From the NCBI GenBank assembly GCA_044464765.1, contig JBIQKZ010000016.1:1-64000 (forward strand): a stretch of 64,000 nt of DNA, in the 5' to 3' direction. The position numbers and the translations under genes are program-made. Every line of letters begins with the position of its first letter. The stretch's first letter is position 1. The notes under the pieces are model-generated. The model searched no databases. It was not told the origin of the DNA and saw only the letters and a list, made by a program, of their open reading frames with translations. Below, in pieces: positions 32,731 through 41,755 of the stretch. Source of the stretch: JBIQKZ01 sp044464765. GTDB taxonomy: Bacteria > Pseudomonadota > Gammaproteobacteria > Burkholderiales > Burkholderiaceae_B.

Positions 32731-35300
32731 CGCCCCTGCCTCCGTAATCCATAAGTTGCTTCGAGCGCTCGGGATGCTTTGCCGTCGCCGCGGATATCGG
32801 CCACGAACACGTCGATCACTTCTTCGCCCTCACCGCCTTGATGCTGTTCCACCTGCCCGCCCCGCGAAGCGTCTTCGATCAAATTGACCGTGACGCGGGG
32901 GGCCGCGCCTTCGCCGCTGCTGGTCGCATCACTGTTGCTGACGACCTGGCCGCGCGTGTTGGGCAGCAAGTACTGCTTGCCGCTGGCCGTATTCAACACC
33001 TCGGGCGCACCGGTTTCGTTGATGCGGTACATCTTGCTGGTGCCGACAGGGCCGCCGTATTGGCGGCCGCCGCTCATGCTGACCGACGATACGCTAGAAA
33101 TGACCGAACCCATCGCAGCAGCTGCGGCGGCCAAGGCTGGAATGTTGGCAGGCCAAGGAAGCTTCCACGCTTCCGACAGTGCGGTGTACAGCGCCAAGGA
33201 TGCATTGGCCACACTGAATGCCTTGCTGGCCGCAAACATCGCTTTGTAGGCCGAAGACTGCTCACCTTGCGAGTTCTTCAGAATATCCGCCAGTGCTCCG
33301 AACCCGTTGGACGCCGAGCTGAGGATCGTAGACATTTTCGCCTGCTCGATCTGTGCCATCCGGCCGGCGTGCTGCTGCGCTGCCTCCAATTCAAGTTGAT
33401 CGTAGCTTTTAGCCGTCTCGATTTGTAGCTCGCGGGCCTGCTTTAATCGTTCCAACTGCGCCGCGTAACGCTCCTGCTCGGCAACCGCCTCAGCTTCGTA
33501 CCGAGCGTACTGTTCATCGAACATGCCGCCAGAAAGCGGCGACGTGTCGCCCATGATGTGTTTGTCCGCATCCGCTCCAGTACCGAATTTCTGGCGTTGC
33601 GACATCAGCTCCTGAGCGCGATGGATGGCGCGAGCCAGATCCTCGACCTGCTGGACTTCGGCTTGCGTGGCAAACTCATTCAGGCTGGCTCGGGCCTTAG
33701 CCACAGCAAGCGCTTCGCCACTCAAGCCTGCCTCATACAGGCTTTGCGCCAGGCCATCGATAACCTTGCGGTTAGCCGCCATGGCCTTTTGAAGCTCTTT
33801 TGAACCCCCTCCCGCTGCATCAATCAGACGTTTGGTGCTTTCGGTCGCCTCATCAATATCACCTTCGTAGGCCTCCGCCCATCCCGCTACGGCACGCAAA
33901 AATTCGCGATCTTCGATCTTCTGTACAGCGTCGGCATAATAGGTCACGCCGTCCGCCGCCTCTTGCCATCCACGACGCGCCGCATCAGCCAAGCTGACAA
34001 GCTCCCGCCGGGGCCCGGCGCCGAAGCTGATTGTGCCGATCCCCTCCATGCCCAGAGCCTGGAGAGGCTTATTGATCAGCGCGGCTAGATCATTAACGAA
34101 GTCAGCCGCTCCTGACAGTACCGAGTTATAGGCATTCTCAAAGAAAGCAGGAATGTTATTGGAGAGCGCCTTATAGATTTCCTGCGCTGCGCCAGCCGAT
34201 CCTTGGAACGCTTTGGCAATGGCATCGACCTCTTTGGCGGTCGTAAGCGCCATCGCTGAAAACGAACGATCGACGGACGTTCCCATATCGCTGGCTGCGC
34301 CCTCAACCAGATCAGCAAGGCTGCCGAACCCATCGCCAATCATCGAGAGCGTGTCGTTGATGGCGTCCAGCTCGCGCACGAGCGTCTTCACGTCGACGCT
34401 TTGAATGGCTTCAGCCACACCTTTTATGGACTGCGCTAGCCCGTCAGTGGTGCCCGATGCCTTGTTCGCCTCTCCGACAAGCACCGTGAGGTTATTGCGC
34501 ACGGCCACCAACGCATCCTTGACGGTTACCTGCATGCCGTCGGCTGCCGCCTTGTTTGAATCCAGTGACTGGCGCAGGCCCTCGTTCAGCATCTGCGCGG
34601 TCAGCTTCCCAGAGGCTCCTAGGTTGCGAATCTGGGCGGCCGACTTCCCGCTGGCTTCCGCAATATCATTGATAATCGACGGCACGGCCGCGATGATCGA
34701 TTCCCATGAATCCGATTCAACCTTGCCTTTGTTGATCGATTTCGTGTACGCGGTAATGGCCGTGTTCGCCCGGTCTACGCTGGCGGCGTTGGTCACGAAC
34801 AGGTAGGACATCGAGTCTGTAATATCCAGTACCTCGGACGTGCTGTAGCCCATTGACCTTAGGCTGTCTGCCGTTCGGATGTACATTTCCTGGGCTTCGG
34901 CCAAGGAGCGGTATGTATCATTCGCGTTCGCCAGAAGGCGCTCTTGCACCATCCGGTACTCTTTGGTGCTACGAGTCGCCATCTGGATGCGCTCGGACAT
35001 CTCGTTATAGCCCTCAGCCATTTGGATGAGGATCGTCGCAGTTTTGATGGATACCAGGCCCGCGACTACCTTGGCCAAGGCCGCAACAGCCTCCTGCGCG
35101 AACCACGACTGCTGACCAAGTCCCTTAACAGCAGTTGCCGTTTTGGTCATGCGCATGCCGGCCTTTGAGGCAGCAGCATCCGTCTCGCCCAAGCGGCGAT
35201 TCATTCTGTCCAGAGACTTGTCGACGTTGCCACTACTATTGACGAGCTTCGAGGTATCCGCCTCGACCTCGTAATAGATAGACCCCACTGACTCGCTCAT
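32727..35300 (-). CDS. Tail tape measure protein
   Basis: The 857-residue protein has an N-terminal tape-measure domain (VEADTSKLVNSSGNVDKSLD, SWESIIAAVPSIINDIAEAS), hydrophobic Ala-rich membrane-like helices around residues 735-765, and long coiled coils (KQARELQIETAKSYDQLELE). Tail length by the usual 0.15 nm per residue rule would be near 120-130 nm. The start overlaps the upstream stop (TAATG). Confidence 0.95.
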   Translation of the reverse strand: MSESVGSIYYEVEADTSKLVNSSGNVDKSLDRMNRRLGETDAAASKAGMRMTKTATAVKGLGQQSWFAQEAVAALAKVVAGLVSIKTATILIQMAEGYNEMSERIQMATRSTKEYRMVQERLLANANDTYRSLAEAQEMYIRTADSLRSMGYSTSEVLDITDSMSYLFVTNAASVDRANTAITAYTKSINKGKVESDSWESIIAAVPSIINDIAEASGKSAAQIRNLGASGKLTAQMLNEGLRQSLDSNKAAADGMQVTVKDALVAVRNNLTVLVGEANKASGTTDGLAQSIKGVAEAIQSVDVKTLVRELDAINDTLSMIGDGFGSLADLVEGAASDMGTSVDRSFSAMALTTAKEVDAIAKAFQGSAGAAQEIYKALSNNIPAFFENAYNSVLSGAADFVNDLAALINKPLQALGMEGIGTISFGAGPRRELVSLADAARRGWQEAADGVTYYADAVQKIEDREFLRAVAGWAEAYEGDIDEATESTKRLIDAAGGGSKELQKAMAANRKVIDGLAQSLYEAGLSGEALAVAKARASLNEFATQAEVQQVEDLARAIHRAQELMSQRQKFGTGADADKHIMGDTSPLSGGMFDEQYARYEAEAVAEQERYAAQLERLKQARELQIETAKSYDQLELEAAQQHAGRMAQIEQAKMSTILSSASNGFGALADILKNSQGEQSSAYKAMFAASKAFSVANASLALYTALSEAWKLPWPANIPALAAAAAAMGSVISSVSSVSMSGGRQYGGPVGTSKMYRINETGAPEVLNTASGKQYLLPNTRGQVVSNSDATSSGEGAAPRVTVNLIEDASRGGQVEQHQGGEGEEVIDVFVADIRGDGKASRALEATYGLRRQGR

Positions 35301-35905
35301 TAGTGGCTCCCTTGTTTCTTCCTGCGAGCCGCCTCAACGCGCTCATACCAAGCCATCGTGGCTTCGTGTTCTTCTGTCGTTGGCGCCCGCGCGCCCGGCG
35401 CATCGCTCTGCTGCTGCGGGAACTTGGCCCGCAGTGCGCCCACAAGCTCTGTCATGGTCATCTGCCAGGCCTCGGCACTGGACATGCCCAAGTGGGCGAT
35501 GGCCAGGGACACATGGGTCCGGGCGTCGAACTCCCTCACGAACTCGGGCTCTTGGTCGGCCTTGCGCGGCAGTTCCGGCAGCGCCCCGGTGACGCCGTGC
35601 TTCATCAAGCACCTGGCCAGCGGCAGGACATGGTCAGCCGGGGCGGCACCGGGCCGGTAGGCCAGCCCTTCTTCCCCGGCTTCATGCCCGCCAAACAACT
35701 CGGACAGGTCATCTTCAGCGCAGGCGTAGATCACTGCCAGTGCGTCATCGAACTGCTCGGCGTGGTGTTCAGCCATGACGCTGGCATACACCCGCACGAT
35801 TTCCGCCGGCTCCCCGATCTGGGTCATGGAGTACAGCGACGGGCGCAGCTTGAAGCGCTGCTGGCCCGCGGTGATGCCGATCTCGCCGATTTCGGTCAAG
35901 ACCAT
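35300..35905 (-). CDS. Phage tail assembly protein (DUF6246-like)
   Basis: The 201-residue protein lies between tail tube and tape measure, the usual place of tail assembly chaperones. It contains RFKLRPSLYSMTQIGEPAEI near the start and a Gln/Pro-rich C-terminus. It resembles a phage family annotated DUF6246. I looked for a frameshift to an extended product and found no slippery heptamer with a usable second frame. Confidence 0.65.
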   Translation of the reverse strand: MVLTEIGEIGITAGQQRFKLRPSLYSMTQIGEPAEIVRVYASVMAEHHAEQFDDALAVIYACAEDDLSELFGGHEAGEEGLAYRPGAAPADHVLPLARCLMKHGVTGALPELPRKADQEPEFVREFDARTHVSLAIAHLGMSSAEAWQMTMTELVGALRAKFPQQQSDAPGARAPTTEEHEATMAWYERVEAARRKKQGSH

Positions 35906-35908
35906 GGG

Positions 35909-36655
35909 TTACGCCACCGTCACCACGCACGAATCTGTCTTGATCGGATCGCCCACGCTGGTAGCCGTGATCGTGGCAGTGGTTGCCGTCACGGTCAGCG
36001 CCTCTACAACACCGGTTGCAGCGTTCACGCTTACCTCGGTCGGCTGATCGCTGGACCAAGTCACGCGCTGATCTGAACTCGTGGGCAGCACCACAGCCTC
36101 CAGGTCGTAAGTCTCGCCGACTTCCAGGGTCAACGTAGCGGGCAGCACCTCGACCGAGGAAACATCAGGCGCGTCAGGGTCAGGCGTGTCCTGCACGATC
36201 AGGCCGAAGTCGCTGGCCGTGGCACTGGCTTCCAGGCTGTACGTCGCCACATCATCGAACGGCGCGCTACGGCTCATATTGCTGATGAGCATGAAGGCGA
36301 TAAACGTCAAGTCCGGGAAGGTCATGCGCATCCAGACTACGGGCTGACCGCCGGTAGCCGTGGGACTGGCAACGTGCTTGGTGATCTCGATAAGATTGGC
36401 CGCACCGGTGCCGGAGACCTTCAGCGTGCCATCGCCGCTGATGGAAAGCGTCTGGAAGGTGGCCAGGTTCTCGCGCAGAGAACCAATCGAGTCGTCAGCC
36501 GTCGCGTCTGTGGTCTCCCATTCGAGATTGAACTCCTTGGTACGCATGGAGCCGAAGCGTTTCCAATCGGCTTCCGTGGGCAACTGATCACCGCAGCCGA
36601 TGAAGTATTCCAGGACCACATCGCGGCCCACGTATTTCGTTTTATTGCATGCCAT
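35909..36655 (-). CDS. Major tail tube protein with C-terminal Ig-like (Big_2) domain
   Basis: The protein has 248 residues. The first 165 match the tail tube fold (DQLPTEADWKRFGSMRTKEF, MRMTFPDLTFIAFMLISNMS). From about residue 170 a bacterial Ig-like Big_2 domain follows: VSSVEVLPATLTLEVGETYD, VTWSSDQPTEVSVN, VTATTATITATSVGD. Such domains decorate virion surfaces and may bind glycans. A similar domain is on the head decoration protein (39772-40452). Confidence 0.85.
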   Translation of the reverse strand: MACNKTKYVGRDVVLEYFIGCGDQLPTEADWKRFGSMRTKEFNLEWETTDATADDSIGSLRENLATFQTLSISGDGTLKVSGTGAANLIEITKHVASPTATGGQPVVWMRMTFPDLTFIAFMLISNMSRSAPFDDVATYSLEASATASDFGLIVQDTPDPDAPDVSSVEVLPATLTLEVGETYDLEAVVLPTSSDQRVTWSSDQPTEVSVNAATGVVEALTVTATTATITATSVGDPIKTDSCVVTVA

Positions 36656-36675
36656 TTTGTGGCCTCCAGAAAGTA

Positions 36676-36694
36676 AAAATCCGCCCGGAGGCGG
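36676..36694 (-). terminator. Terminator-like hairpin before the tail tube gene
   Basis: On the minus strand CCGCC-TCCG-GGCGG is followed by ATTTTT. It separates the tail terminator gene (stop 36695) from the tail tube start (36655) and may set the dosage of structural genes. Confidence 0.6.
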
Positions 36695-37063
36695 CTAGAA
36701 CAACACTTCAAAATCGAGAGAGAACCACGCTCGGTTCTCGCTGGTATATCCAGGGCCGGTGGGCTCCCCTAGGGCGCGCACGCTGGCTGCACCACATGGC
36801 ACCGAGTCTCCCAACGCGGCAAGCGCCAAGACACTCATATCGGCACCGACCGTAGCAGCGTGTTGGCGGCCGTTCATGGGGCCCAGCAGAATCACGCGAA
36901 ACCGTGGCCGCCGGTCATCAACGTCAGGGCCGGGCCCGCCGCCGCCCTGGATTGCGCAAATTTTTGAGGTATCGATGCCGGGCCGATCCGTCCACATGCC
37001 CATCGAATAGATGTAGGCCGTGCCCAGCGTGGCCTCGACCCACCCCTTGAACTCGTTAAGCAT
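36695..37063 (-). CDS. Probable tail terminator protein
   Basis: The 122-residue protein starts MLNEFKGWVEATLGTAYIYS and contains RFRVILLGPMNGRQHAATVG. Position between the HK97 gp10-like gene and the tail tube fits the tail-terminator (lambda U-like) slot. The sequence alone is not decisive. Confidence 0.6.
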   Translation of the reverse strand: MLNEFKGWVEATLGTAYIYSMGMWTDRPGIDTSKICAIQGGGGPGPDVDDRRPRFRVILLGPMNGRQHAATVGADMSVLALAALGDSVPCGAASVRALGEPTGPGYTSENRAWFSLDFEVLF

Positions 37064-37520
37064 TGCGGTAGTTCCGTTTCAGAATCGCGGGTATGGCGGG
37101 CTTGATTTCTTCAAAGCCCTTGGTCAGAAACTCGGGCTCCGCATTCGGGTCCCAGTAATTGCCCTTGCCCGTGCCGCCACCAAACGCATACGGGATCACA
37201 GGCCCATGCTCGGACTGGTTCCCGGTGCGCCCAAAGTCCACCCTTGGCTGGCCTTTCAGCGTGCCAGGCATGGAGTGGACCGCCGCCGCGTAATCCGCCG
37301 TATAACCAATATGGCCAGATACCTTTCCCTTCTTCACATCGGTCTGCGGCGCGTACTGGCTATTGACCAGGTTGCTGCTGTCGATCGGCGTCATCGTGGC
37401 CGCCATTACCCCGCCCCGTGAAAGAATTTCGTAAACGGCACGCTCTGACACGGGGCCAGATATCTTTTGCACAGTGCGCCGATAATTGCGCTTTACACGG
37501 TCTATTCCTTTGACGGGCAC
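37056..37520 (-). CDS. HK97 gp10-like tail-completion protein
   Basis: The 154-residue basic N-terminus (MPVKGIDRVKRNYRRTVQKI) and the run LVNSQYAPQTDVKKGKVSGH then IGYTADYAAAVHSMPG are characteristic of the HK97 gp10/minor-tail family, which joins the head connector to the tail. Overlaps the next gene by 8 bp. Confidence 0.75.
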   Translation of the reverse strand: MPVKGIDRVKRNYRRTVQKISGPVSERAVYEILSRGGVMAATMTPIDSSNLVNSQYAPQTDVKKGKVSGHIGYTADYAAAVHSMPGTLKGQPRVDFGRTGNQSEHGPVIPYAFGGGTGKGNYWDPNAEPEFLTKGFEEIKPAIPAILKRNYRNA

Positions 37521-37529
37521 GGCGACCTC

Positions 37530-37850
37530 CTACGTGACGAGCTTAAAATCGGGCGTTTCGTTGAAGGCCTGCATTTCCCACTCGGTGCGGCTACGGATTT
37601 CCTGCCATTCCGTCTGACCGCCCAATTGGATCAGGTCCAGGTACTTCGGACGTGCGTCTTCGGTGTAAATAATGTGGCGGCTGACGAATTCCGCACCGTT
37701 CTGGTCGCGCTGCTGGGTGCTTTCGGCAATCCAACCACAGGCAATCGTGTACTCAGTCCCGTAAATTGTCTTGCCAGTCCAGTCGTCGATCGAGACGAAG
37801 GGCTTTATCGTGGCGGTGTTGGCATAGCTCCAGCGCGCAACGCTACTCAT
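37530..37850 (-). CDS. Head-tail connector-region protein
   Basis: The 106-residue protein is rich in aromatic and charged residues (MSSVARWSYANTATIKPFVS, GTEYTIACGWIAESTQQRDQ). The start at 37850 is chosen because upstream in-frame residues come from the preceding gene. It lies between connector genes and resembles small head-tail joining proteins; no stronger claim. Confidence 0.6.
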   Translation of the reverse strand: MSSVARWSYANTATIKPFVSIDDWTGKTIYGTEYTIACGWIAESTQQRDQNGAEFVSRHIIYTEDARPKYLDLIQLGGQTEWQEIRSRTEWEMQAFNETPDFKLVT

Positions 37851-38232
37851 GGCAGCCCCCGCGCGCGACCCATAAACCCGCATGCGCGGTTGCGGTCGGA
37901 TCCGGCGGCACGAGCGCGTCAGTGCAGCCCTTCGTGTCCAATGCGCGCAGCAGGCCCAGCGTCGAACGCCAACGCCCCGCAAAATCCCTGTACCGGAATG
38001 ATTGCGATGCGCCCGATGGTGCGGTCTGGCTGCTCACATACCGGTCGCCATTAGCAATGCCCAGCAGGCCCACCAGATACAGGCGGATCAGCGCGGCAGT
38101 ACCCGCCGGGTAATTCGCTGTCAAACAGTCGGCGATGGTGTTTACCTGGTCGACGAGCAGCTGCAGCAGGGAATCAGGCAGCGTAACGCCGAGCGATGCC
38201 AGATACTCTTTGGCTTGTTCAAGTGTCAGCAT
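37843..38232 (-). CDS. Head-tail adaptor protein (DUF7370-like)
   Basis: The 129-residue mostly helical N-terminus (MLTLEQAKEYLASLGVTLPD, SLLQLLVDQVNTIADCLTAN) is typical of gp6/adaptor proteins that bind under the portal. It begins the joining module after the capsid genes and overlaps the next gene by 8 bp. Confidence 0.65.
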   Translation of the reverse strand: MLTLEQAKEYLASLGVTLPDSLLQLLVDQVNTIADCLTANYPAGTAALIRLYLVGLLGIANGDRYVSSQTAPSGASQSFRYRDFAGRWRSTLGLLRALDTKGCTDALVPPDPTATAHAGLWVARGGCHE

Positions 38233-38281
38233 GGCCTGATTCCAGAATTAGGAACGGCCCCACCGTGAGGCAGGGCCGTAG

Positions 38282-38301
38282 AAAAGCCATCCGAAGATGG
38301 C
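38282..38301 (-). terminator. Terminator-like UUCG hairpin in the head region
   Basis: On the minus strand GCCATC-TTCG-GATGGC is followed by TTTTC. It lies between the Ala-rich head gene (stop 38304) and the adaptor gene (start 38232), and may lower expression of the connector genes relative to the capsid. Confidence 0.6.
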
Positions 38302-38303
38302 GA

Positions 38304-38675
38304 TTACTTGGTTTTGGTGGCCTTGGGCTTGTCAGCTGTGGCATCCGGAGTTGCCGGCGTCAGATCGCCGCCCTTTCCATCGCCCGCTTCTGGCTGTGGG
38401 GCCTGGGCAGACGCAGCCGCTTCAGCCTTGATCGCATCCGCTTGCTCATTTGCAGCATCCACGATGGTCTTGGCTTCGGTCTTTGCAGCATCGACAATAG
38501 CAGCTGCTTCAGCCTTGGCCGCATCCAGTGCCTTCGCCGCGGCATCGGACTCTTTGGGCTCGCCATCGCCGGCCGGCACCACGTTCGGGCGCAATGCCGG
38601 ATGAACCTCTTTCAAGGTCACGATCTGGCCCATTTTCACGCCGAACCAGGGGCGGATTACACGAAATTTCGCCAT
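38304..38675 (-). CDS. Small Ala-rich helical protein of the head module
   Basis: The 123-residue protein has a short conserved N-terminus (MAKFRVIRPWFGVKMGQIVT), then a helical segment of AKAEAAAIVDAAKTEAKT-type repeats and a low-complexity Pro/Lys tail. It lies directly after the capsid gene. The coiled coil could be structural or assembly-related. Function not known. Confidence 0.6.
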   Translation of the reverse strand: MAKFRVIRPWFGVKMGQIVTLKEVHPALRPNVVPAGDGEPKESDAAAKALDAAKAEAAAIVDAAKTEAKTIVDAANEQADAIKAEAAASAQAPQPEAGDGKGGDLTPATPDATADKPKATKTK

Positions 38676-38686
38676 ATCACCCTCCC

Positions 38687-39760
38687 TTAGGTCAGATCGG
38701 CGCCATACACCACACCGGACAAGCCGTCGTCATCGCGCTTCACCTGGATGCCCATGGCGGCGAGAATCTGATAGTTGTAGTTGGTGTTGGGCAGCGGACG
38801 AGGCAGCGGCGTCACGCCCGTGGTCATGCCGACCAGTGGGGTAACGACGTCCTGACGGCGGATGTAGCCCAGGAACTCGTTGCCGGACAAGGCGAACGTC
38901 TCGCGGAACTCGCGGATACGAGGGGCGAAGCGCTTCACCTGATCCATCACAGTGCCGACAGCCTGGCCATTGACAAAATAGGCCTGGGACATGTTGAGCA
39001 TGATCTGCGGCGACACCCAGACCACGTCATACGCTGCAACCTTGTTGGCCATGGCGGCCTGGCCAAACGCGCCGGTGCTGAAGAAAGCGATCAGCTGGGT
39101 AGCGGTGGCACTGGTCAGGTCGATGTTGGCACCGCCGGCACCCAGGTCGATCTTGACCGTATTGCGGTGATTGCGCAGGCCCTGGGCCGGGTAGCTCTGG
39201 ACTTGAACATTGGCAGCACCGTCCAGCGTGTAGGCAACGATCTTCTTGTTGAACTTGCGCAATTTGGCTTCCTGCGAGTCCAGCACAAGGTCGAGGCCAA
39301 CGGTTTGCAGGCCGGCAGCGTGCCGCCAGTTCACCCCGTAACCGGCCGAGAAGACCGGAATGGGGTCGCCATCGCTATCGTAGTCGGTGTGATCGAAGCT
39401 GTACGGTGCTTGCCCGTCCAGGCTGATCGACACATCATCAGCGATATCGCCCACCATGTTGTACAGCTTGGCGGTTTTGCCCACGGGCAGCACGGTCTGG
39501 ATACCCATGAGGTCATTGACGATCTCCATACCGACTTCCTGGTCGCGCAGTTGGATGACCTGGCGGTCGACCTCGGCCCAGAAGTCACGGCCCAGGCCGG
39601 CGACGGCGTTGCAGGCGAGCTGTTCAGGGGTCATGGTCGGGCGGTACTGCTCGACCATGATGCGTTGGTGGGCATTGAACTGATTGCGGTTTGCCCACAA
39701 TTCAGCCCAATGTGCACGCATGCGGCTGTTGGCCGCCAAAGTCTCGGGAGTAAAAAACAT
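38687..39760 (-). CDS. Major capsid protein
   Basis: The 357-residue protein is in the canonical slot after the protease/scaffold and decoration genes. Features that agree with the DUF6260-type phage capsid family are WAELWANRNQFNAHQRIMVE, VNDLMGIQTVLPVGKTAKLY and the C-terminal PLPNTNYNYQILAAMGIQVK. The start follows a clean ribosome site (AAGGAGAAT). Confidence 0.85.
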   Translation of the reverse strand: MFFTPETLAANSRMRAHWAELWANRNQFNAHQRIMVEQYRPTMTPEQLACNAVAGLGRDFWAEVDRQVIQLRDQEVGMEIVNDLMGIQTVLPVGKTAKLYNMVGDIADDVSISLDGQAPYSFDHTDYDSDGDPIPVFSAGYGVNWRHAAGLQTVGLDLVLDSQEAKLRKFNKKIVAYTLDGAANVQVQSYPAQGLRNHRNTVKIDLGAGGANIDLTSATATQLIAFFSTGAFGQAAMANKVAAYDVVWVSPQIMLNMSQAYFVNGQAVGTVMDQVKRFAPRIREFRETFALSGNEFLGYIRRQDVVTPLVGMTTGVTPLPRPLPNTNYNYQILAAMGIQVKRDDDGLSGVVYGADLT

Positions 39761-39771
39761 GTGTATTCTCC

Positions 39772-40452
39772 TTAGGCGGAAGTGACAGTGATGGTCGCCG
39801 TGTCGGTTTTGCCGCCATCAGCCACGCTCGTTGCGGTAATAGTCGCCGTGCCAGCAGCCACGCCGGTCACCAGACCGGTGGCGTCTACCGTCGCCGTACC
39901 GGTAGCAGAGCTTGACCAAGTGACAGCCGAACTCGCAGCGGCTGGCGAGACGGTCGCCGTCAGCTGGGTGGTGGCGCCCTCTTCGACGCTCGCTGTTGCG
40001 GGCGATACATCCACGGAATCAACCGCAGCAGCGGCCGGGCTGGAACGCATGCGCACACGAATGAAATCCGCTTCGGCAAACGATGCATCGTCTTGGCAGA
40101 AGCCGATGATGTTGGTCGAGCCGCCCACAGCCTGACCGTTGGACCCCACGCTGATCGGCTGGTCCTTTTTATAAGACCCAGCCACGGCCAGCACGGCCAG
40201 TTCTCGACCATCCTCGACGTAATTGCCGATGGCAGAATGTCCGGCCGGGACGAGGTCAGTGATGGACAGCCCCTCGTGATGGGCAACGTCGATGACGTAG
40301 ACGCGCCCCACGGTGCCAGAAGCGGCAACAGCGAACTTGTCGTCATTATCGATAGTTGCAAAGGTGCCAGGACGAAGATCCACGGAGGCAATCCGTGTTT
40401 CCGTCTTAAACAGCGATTTTCCGTCAATGTTGACGCGACGATAGCGTGCCAT
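39772..40452 (-). CDS. Head decoration protein with C-terminal Ig-like (Big_2) domain
   Basis: The protein has 226 residues. The N-terminal 140 (MARYRRVNIDGKSLFKTETR, RVYVIDVAHHEGLSITDLVP) form a beta-rich decoration-like domain. Then comes a Big_2 domain (VDVSPATASVEEGATTQLTA, AVTWSSSATGTATVDATGLV). It sits between capsid and protease genes, where head-stabilising proteins are encoded. The Ig-like domain resembles that of the tail tube protein. Confidence 0.75.
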   Translation of the reverse strand: MARYRRVNIDGKSLFKTETRIASVDLRPGTFATIDNDDKFAVAASGTVGRVYVIDVAHHEGLSITDLVPAGHSAIGNYVEDGRELAVLAVAGSYKKDQPISVGSNGQAVGGSTNIIGFCQDDASFAEADFIRVRMRSSPAAAAVDSVDVSPATASVEEGATTQLTATVSPAAASSAVTWSSSATGTATVDATGLVTGVAAGTATITATSVADGGKTDTATITVTSA

Positions 40453-40454
40453 GA

Positions 40455-41753
40455 TTACTTACCTCCGAAGTAGGCTGCAGGATCGGGCGCGCCGGTTTCG
40501 GCTTGCTCGGTCGTCTGACCATTGGTGACAGGGGTCGTGGTGCCCAGGCTTTTGTACATGGCGTCCAGCGAATCGCCCGATAGGGCATTGGCCACGACAT
40601 CACCATGCACGGCCGCCACAGCGGAGCGCTTTTCGGCTTCTTCGGCCTTGACGTTGGCTGTCAGCGTGTCGGCAAGCGCTTGATGGTTGGCCTGCAGCGC
40701 ATCGACCTTCTCGGTGATGGGTTTCAGGGCTTCCGCGATGTTCGCGGACACGGTGGTGCCCACTTCTTTCAGCAGCGCGGCCTGCTCTTCGGGTGTCAAA
40801 GCCATTTCGGCCTCCTTGTTGACAGCAGGCCGGGCCTGCGGTTTGAAAACCTTCTTGATACTGTTGGCGACGACCGCCACCCAGCTTTCTTGACGCTGCA
40901 CGGCGGTGCCGGCGTCGTCGAATACGATGTTGGCGCCCTCGGTGCGGTAGCCGTAGACCTCAGCGGTGCCACCATTGCGCACAATGACGGCCTGATCGTC
41001 CGTGAAGTCGGCCACCCATGCGTAATCGTCACTACCAGGCGCAAACCTCTGTTTGGCGGCGCGGTCCAGGCGCTGTTCTTTCTCGCGGTACGATTCGCCG
41101 ATCAGGGCACCTGAGTTCGCCTGCAGCGGTACCGCCTGGTCAGCGTTGACCATCAGGCCGACGCCTTGCTCTGGCGTAGCCGCCCCCACCTCATCCAGCA
41201 GGATGGCGTCGTGGTCGACGGAATGAATCTTGGCGACCCAGTCATAGCCGTCAGCGCCCGCCGGCGGATCCTGCTGCTCGAGAAACACGGCGATGCTGGT
41301 GTGGATGGGCGGCACGTCCTCGCCCTTCTCCAAGGCTTCCAAGCGCTCAATCAGGCGCGCACCATCGGGATGTCGTCGGGCGACCTCGATGTCGAGCCAC
41401 TTTTCGACAAACACGCGGTTCCCGGTCTTCTTGACGTTGCGGTTCCAGGCTCCGACGTGGCCCTGGTTGATGCCCTCCGGGCTGAAAGCCGACACAAATC
41501 GGCCCTCGACCGTGGGGTGCCCAAGTGGTGCCAACGTGCCTTCGAGCTGCTGATAATGCGCATCGATCTCGCTGGCCGGATACAGGCCGCCGTTCATCAC
41601 TACGTTGGCCGGCAGCGTATAGCTGGGCATGACCCAGTGGTCGCGACCGTTGTAGCTTTCGCGTCGAATGCTGGCACTGTTGACCTGGGTCTGGATGTTG
41701 ACCTGGACCTGGCCAGCCTCAGCGCGGTTGACCTGCAGCACAATGTTGTTCAT
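40455..41753 (-). CDS. DUF2213 protein: probable prohead protease with fused scaffold
   Basis: The protein has 432 residues. The N-terminal domain (residues 1-290) is DUF2213: YTLPANVVMNGGLYPASEID, PLGHPTVEGRFVSA, HVGAWNRNVK. From about residue 315 a Met-Ala-rich coiled coil (MALTPEEQAALLKEVGTTVS) resembles a scaffold. This protease-plus-scaffold arrangement is common next to DUF1073 portals. The start at 41753 is the first ATG giving a family-like N-terminus; an earlier frame extends into the MuF gene. Confidence 0.8.
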   Translation of the reverse strand: MNNIVLQVNRAEAGQVQVNIQTQVNSASIRRESYNGRDHWVMPSYTLPANVVMNGGLYPASEIDAHYQQLEGTLAPLGHPTVEGRFVSAFSPEGINQGHVGAWNRNVKKTGNRVFVEKWLDIEVARRHPDGARLIERLEALEKGEDVPPIHTSIAVFLEQQDPPAGADGYDWVAKIHSVDHDAILLDEVGAATPEQGVGLMVNADQAVPLQANSGALIGESYREKEQRLDRAAKQRFAPGSDDYAWVADFTDDQAVIVRNGGTAEVYGYRTEGANIVFDDAGTAVQRQESWVAVVANSIKKVFKPQARPAVNKEAEMALTPEEQAALLKEVGTTVSANIAEALKPITEKVDALQANHQALADTLTANVKAEEAEKRSAVAAVHGDVVANALSGDSLDAMYKSLGTTTPVTNGQTTEQAETGAPDPAAYFGGK

Positions 41754-41755
41754 GT

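Noticed and set aside
35236..35905. Programmed frameshift in the tail assembly gene before the tape measure
   Set aside because: No slippery heptamer lies near the end of the 35300-35905 gene, and the alternate frame there is a short Arg-rich sequence unlike a chaperone extension.
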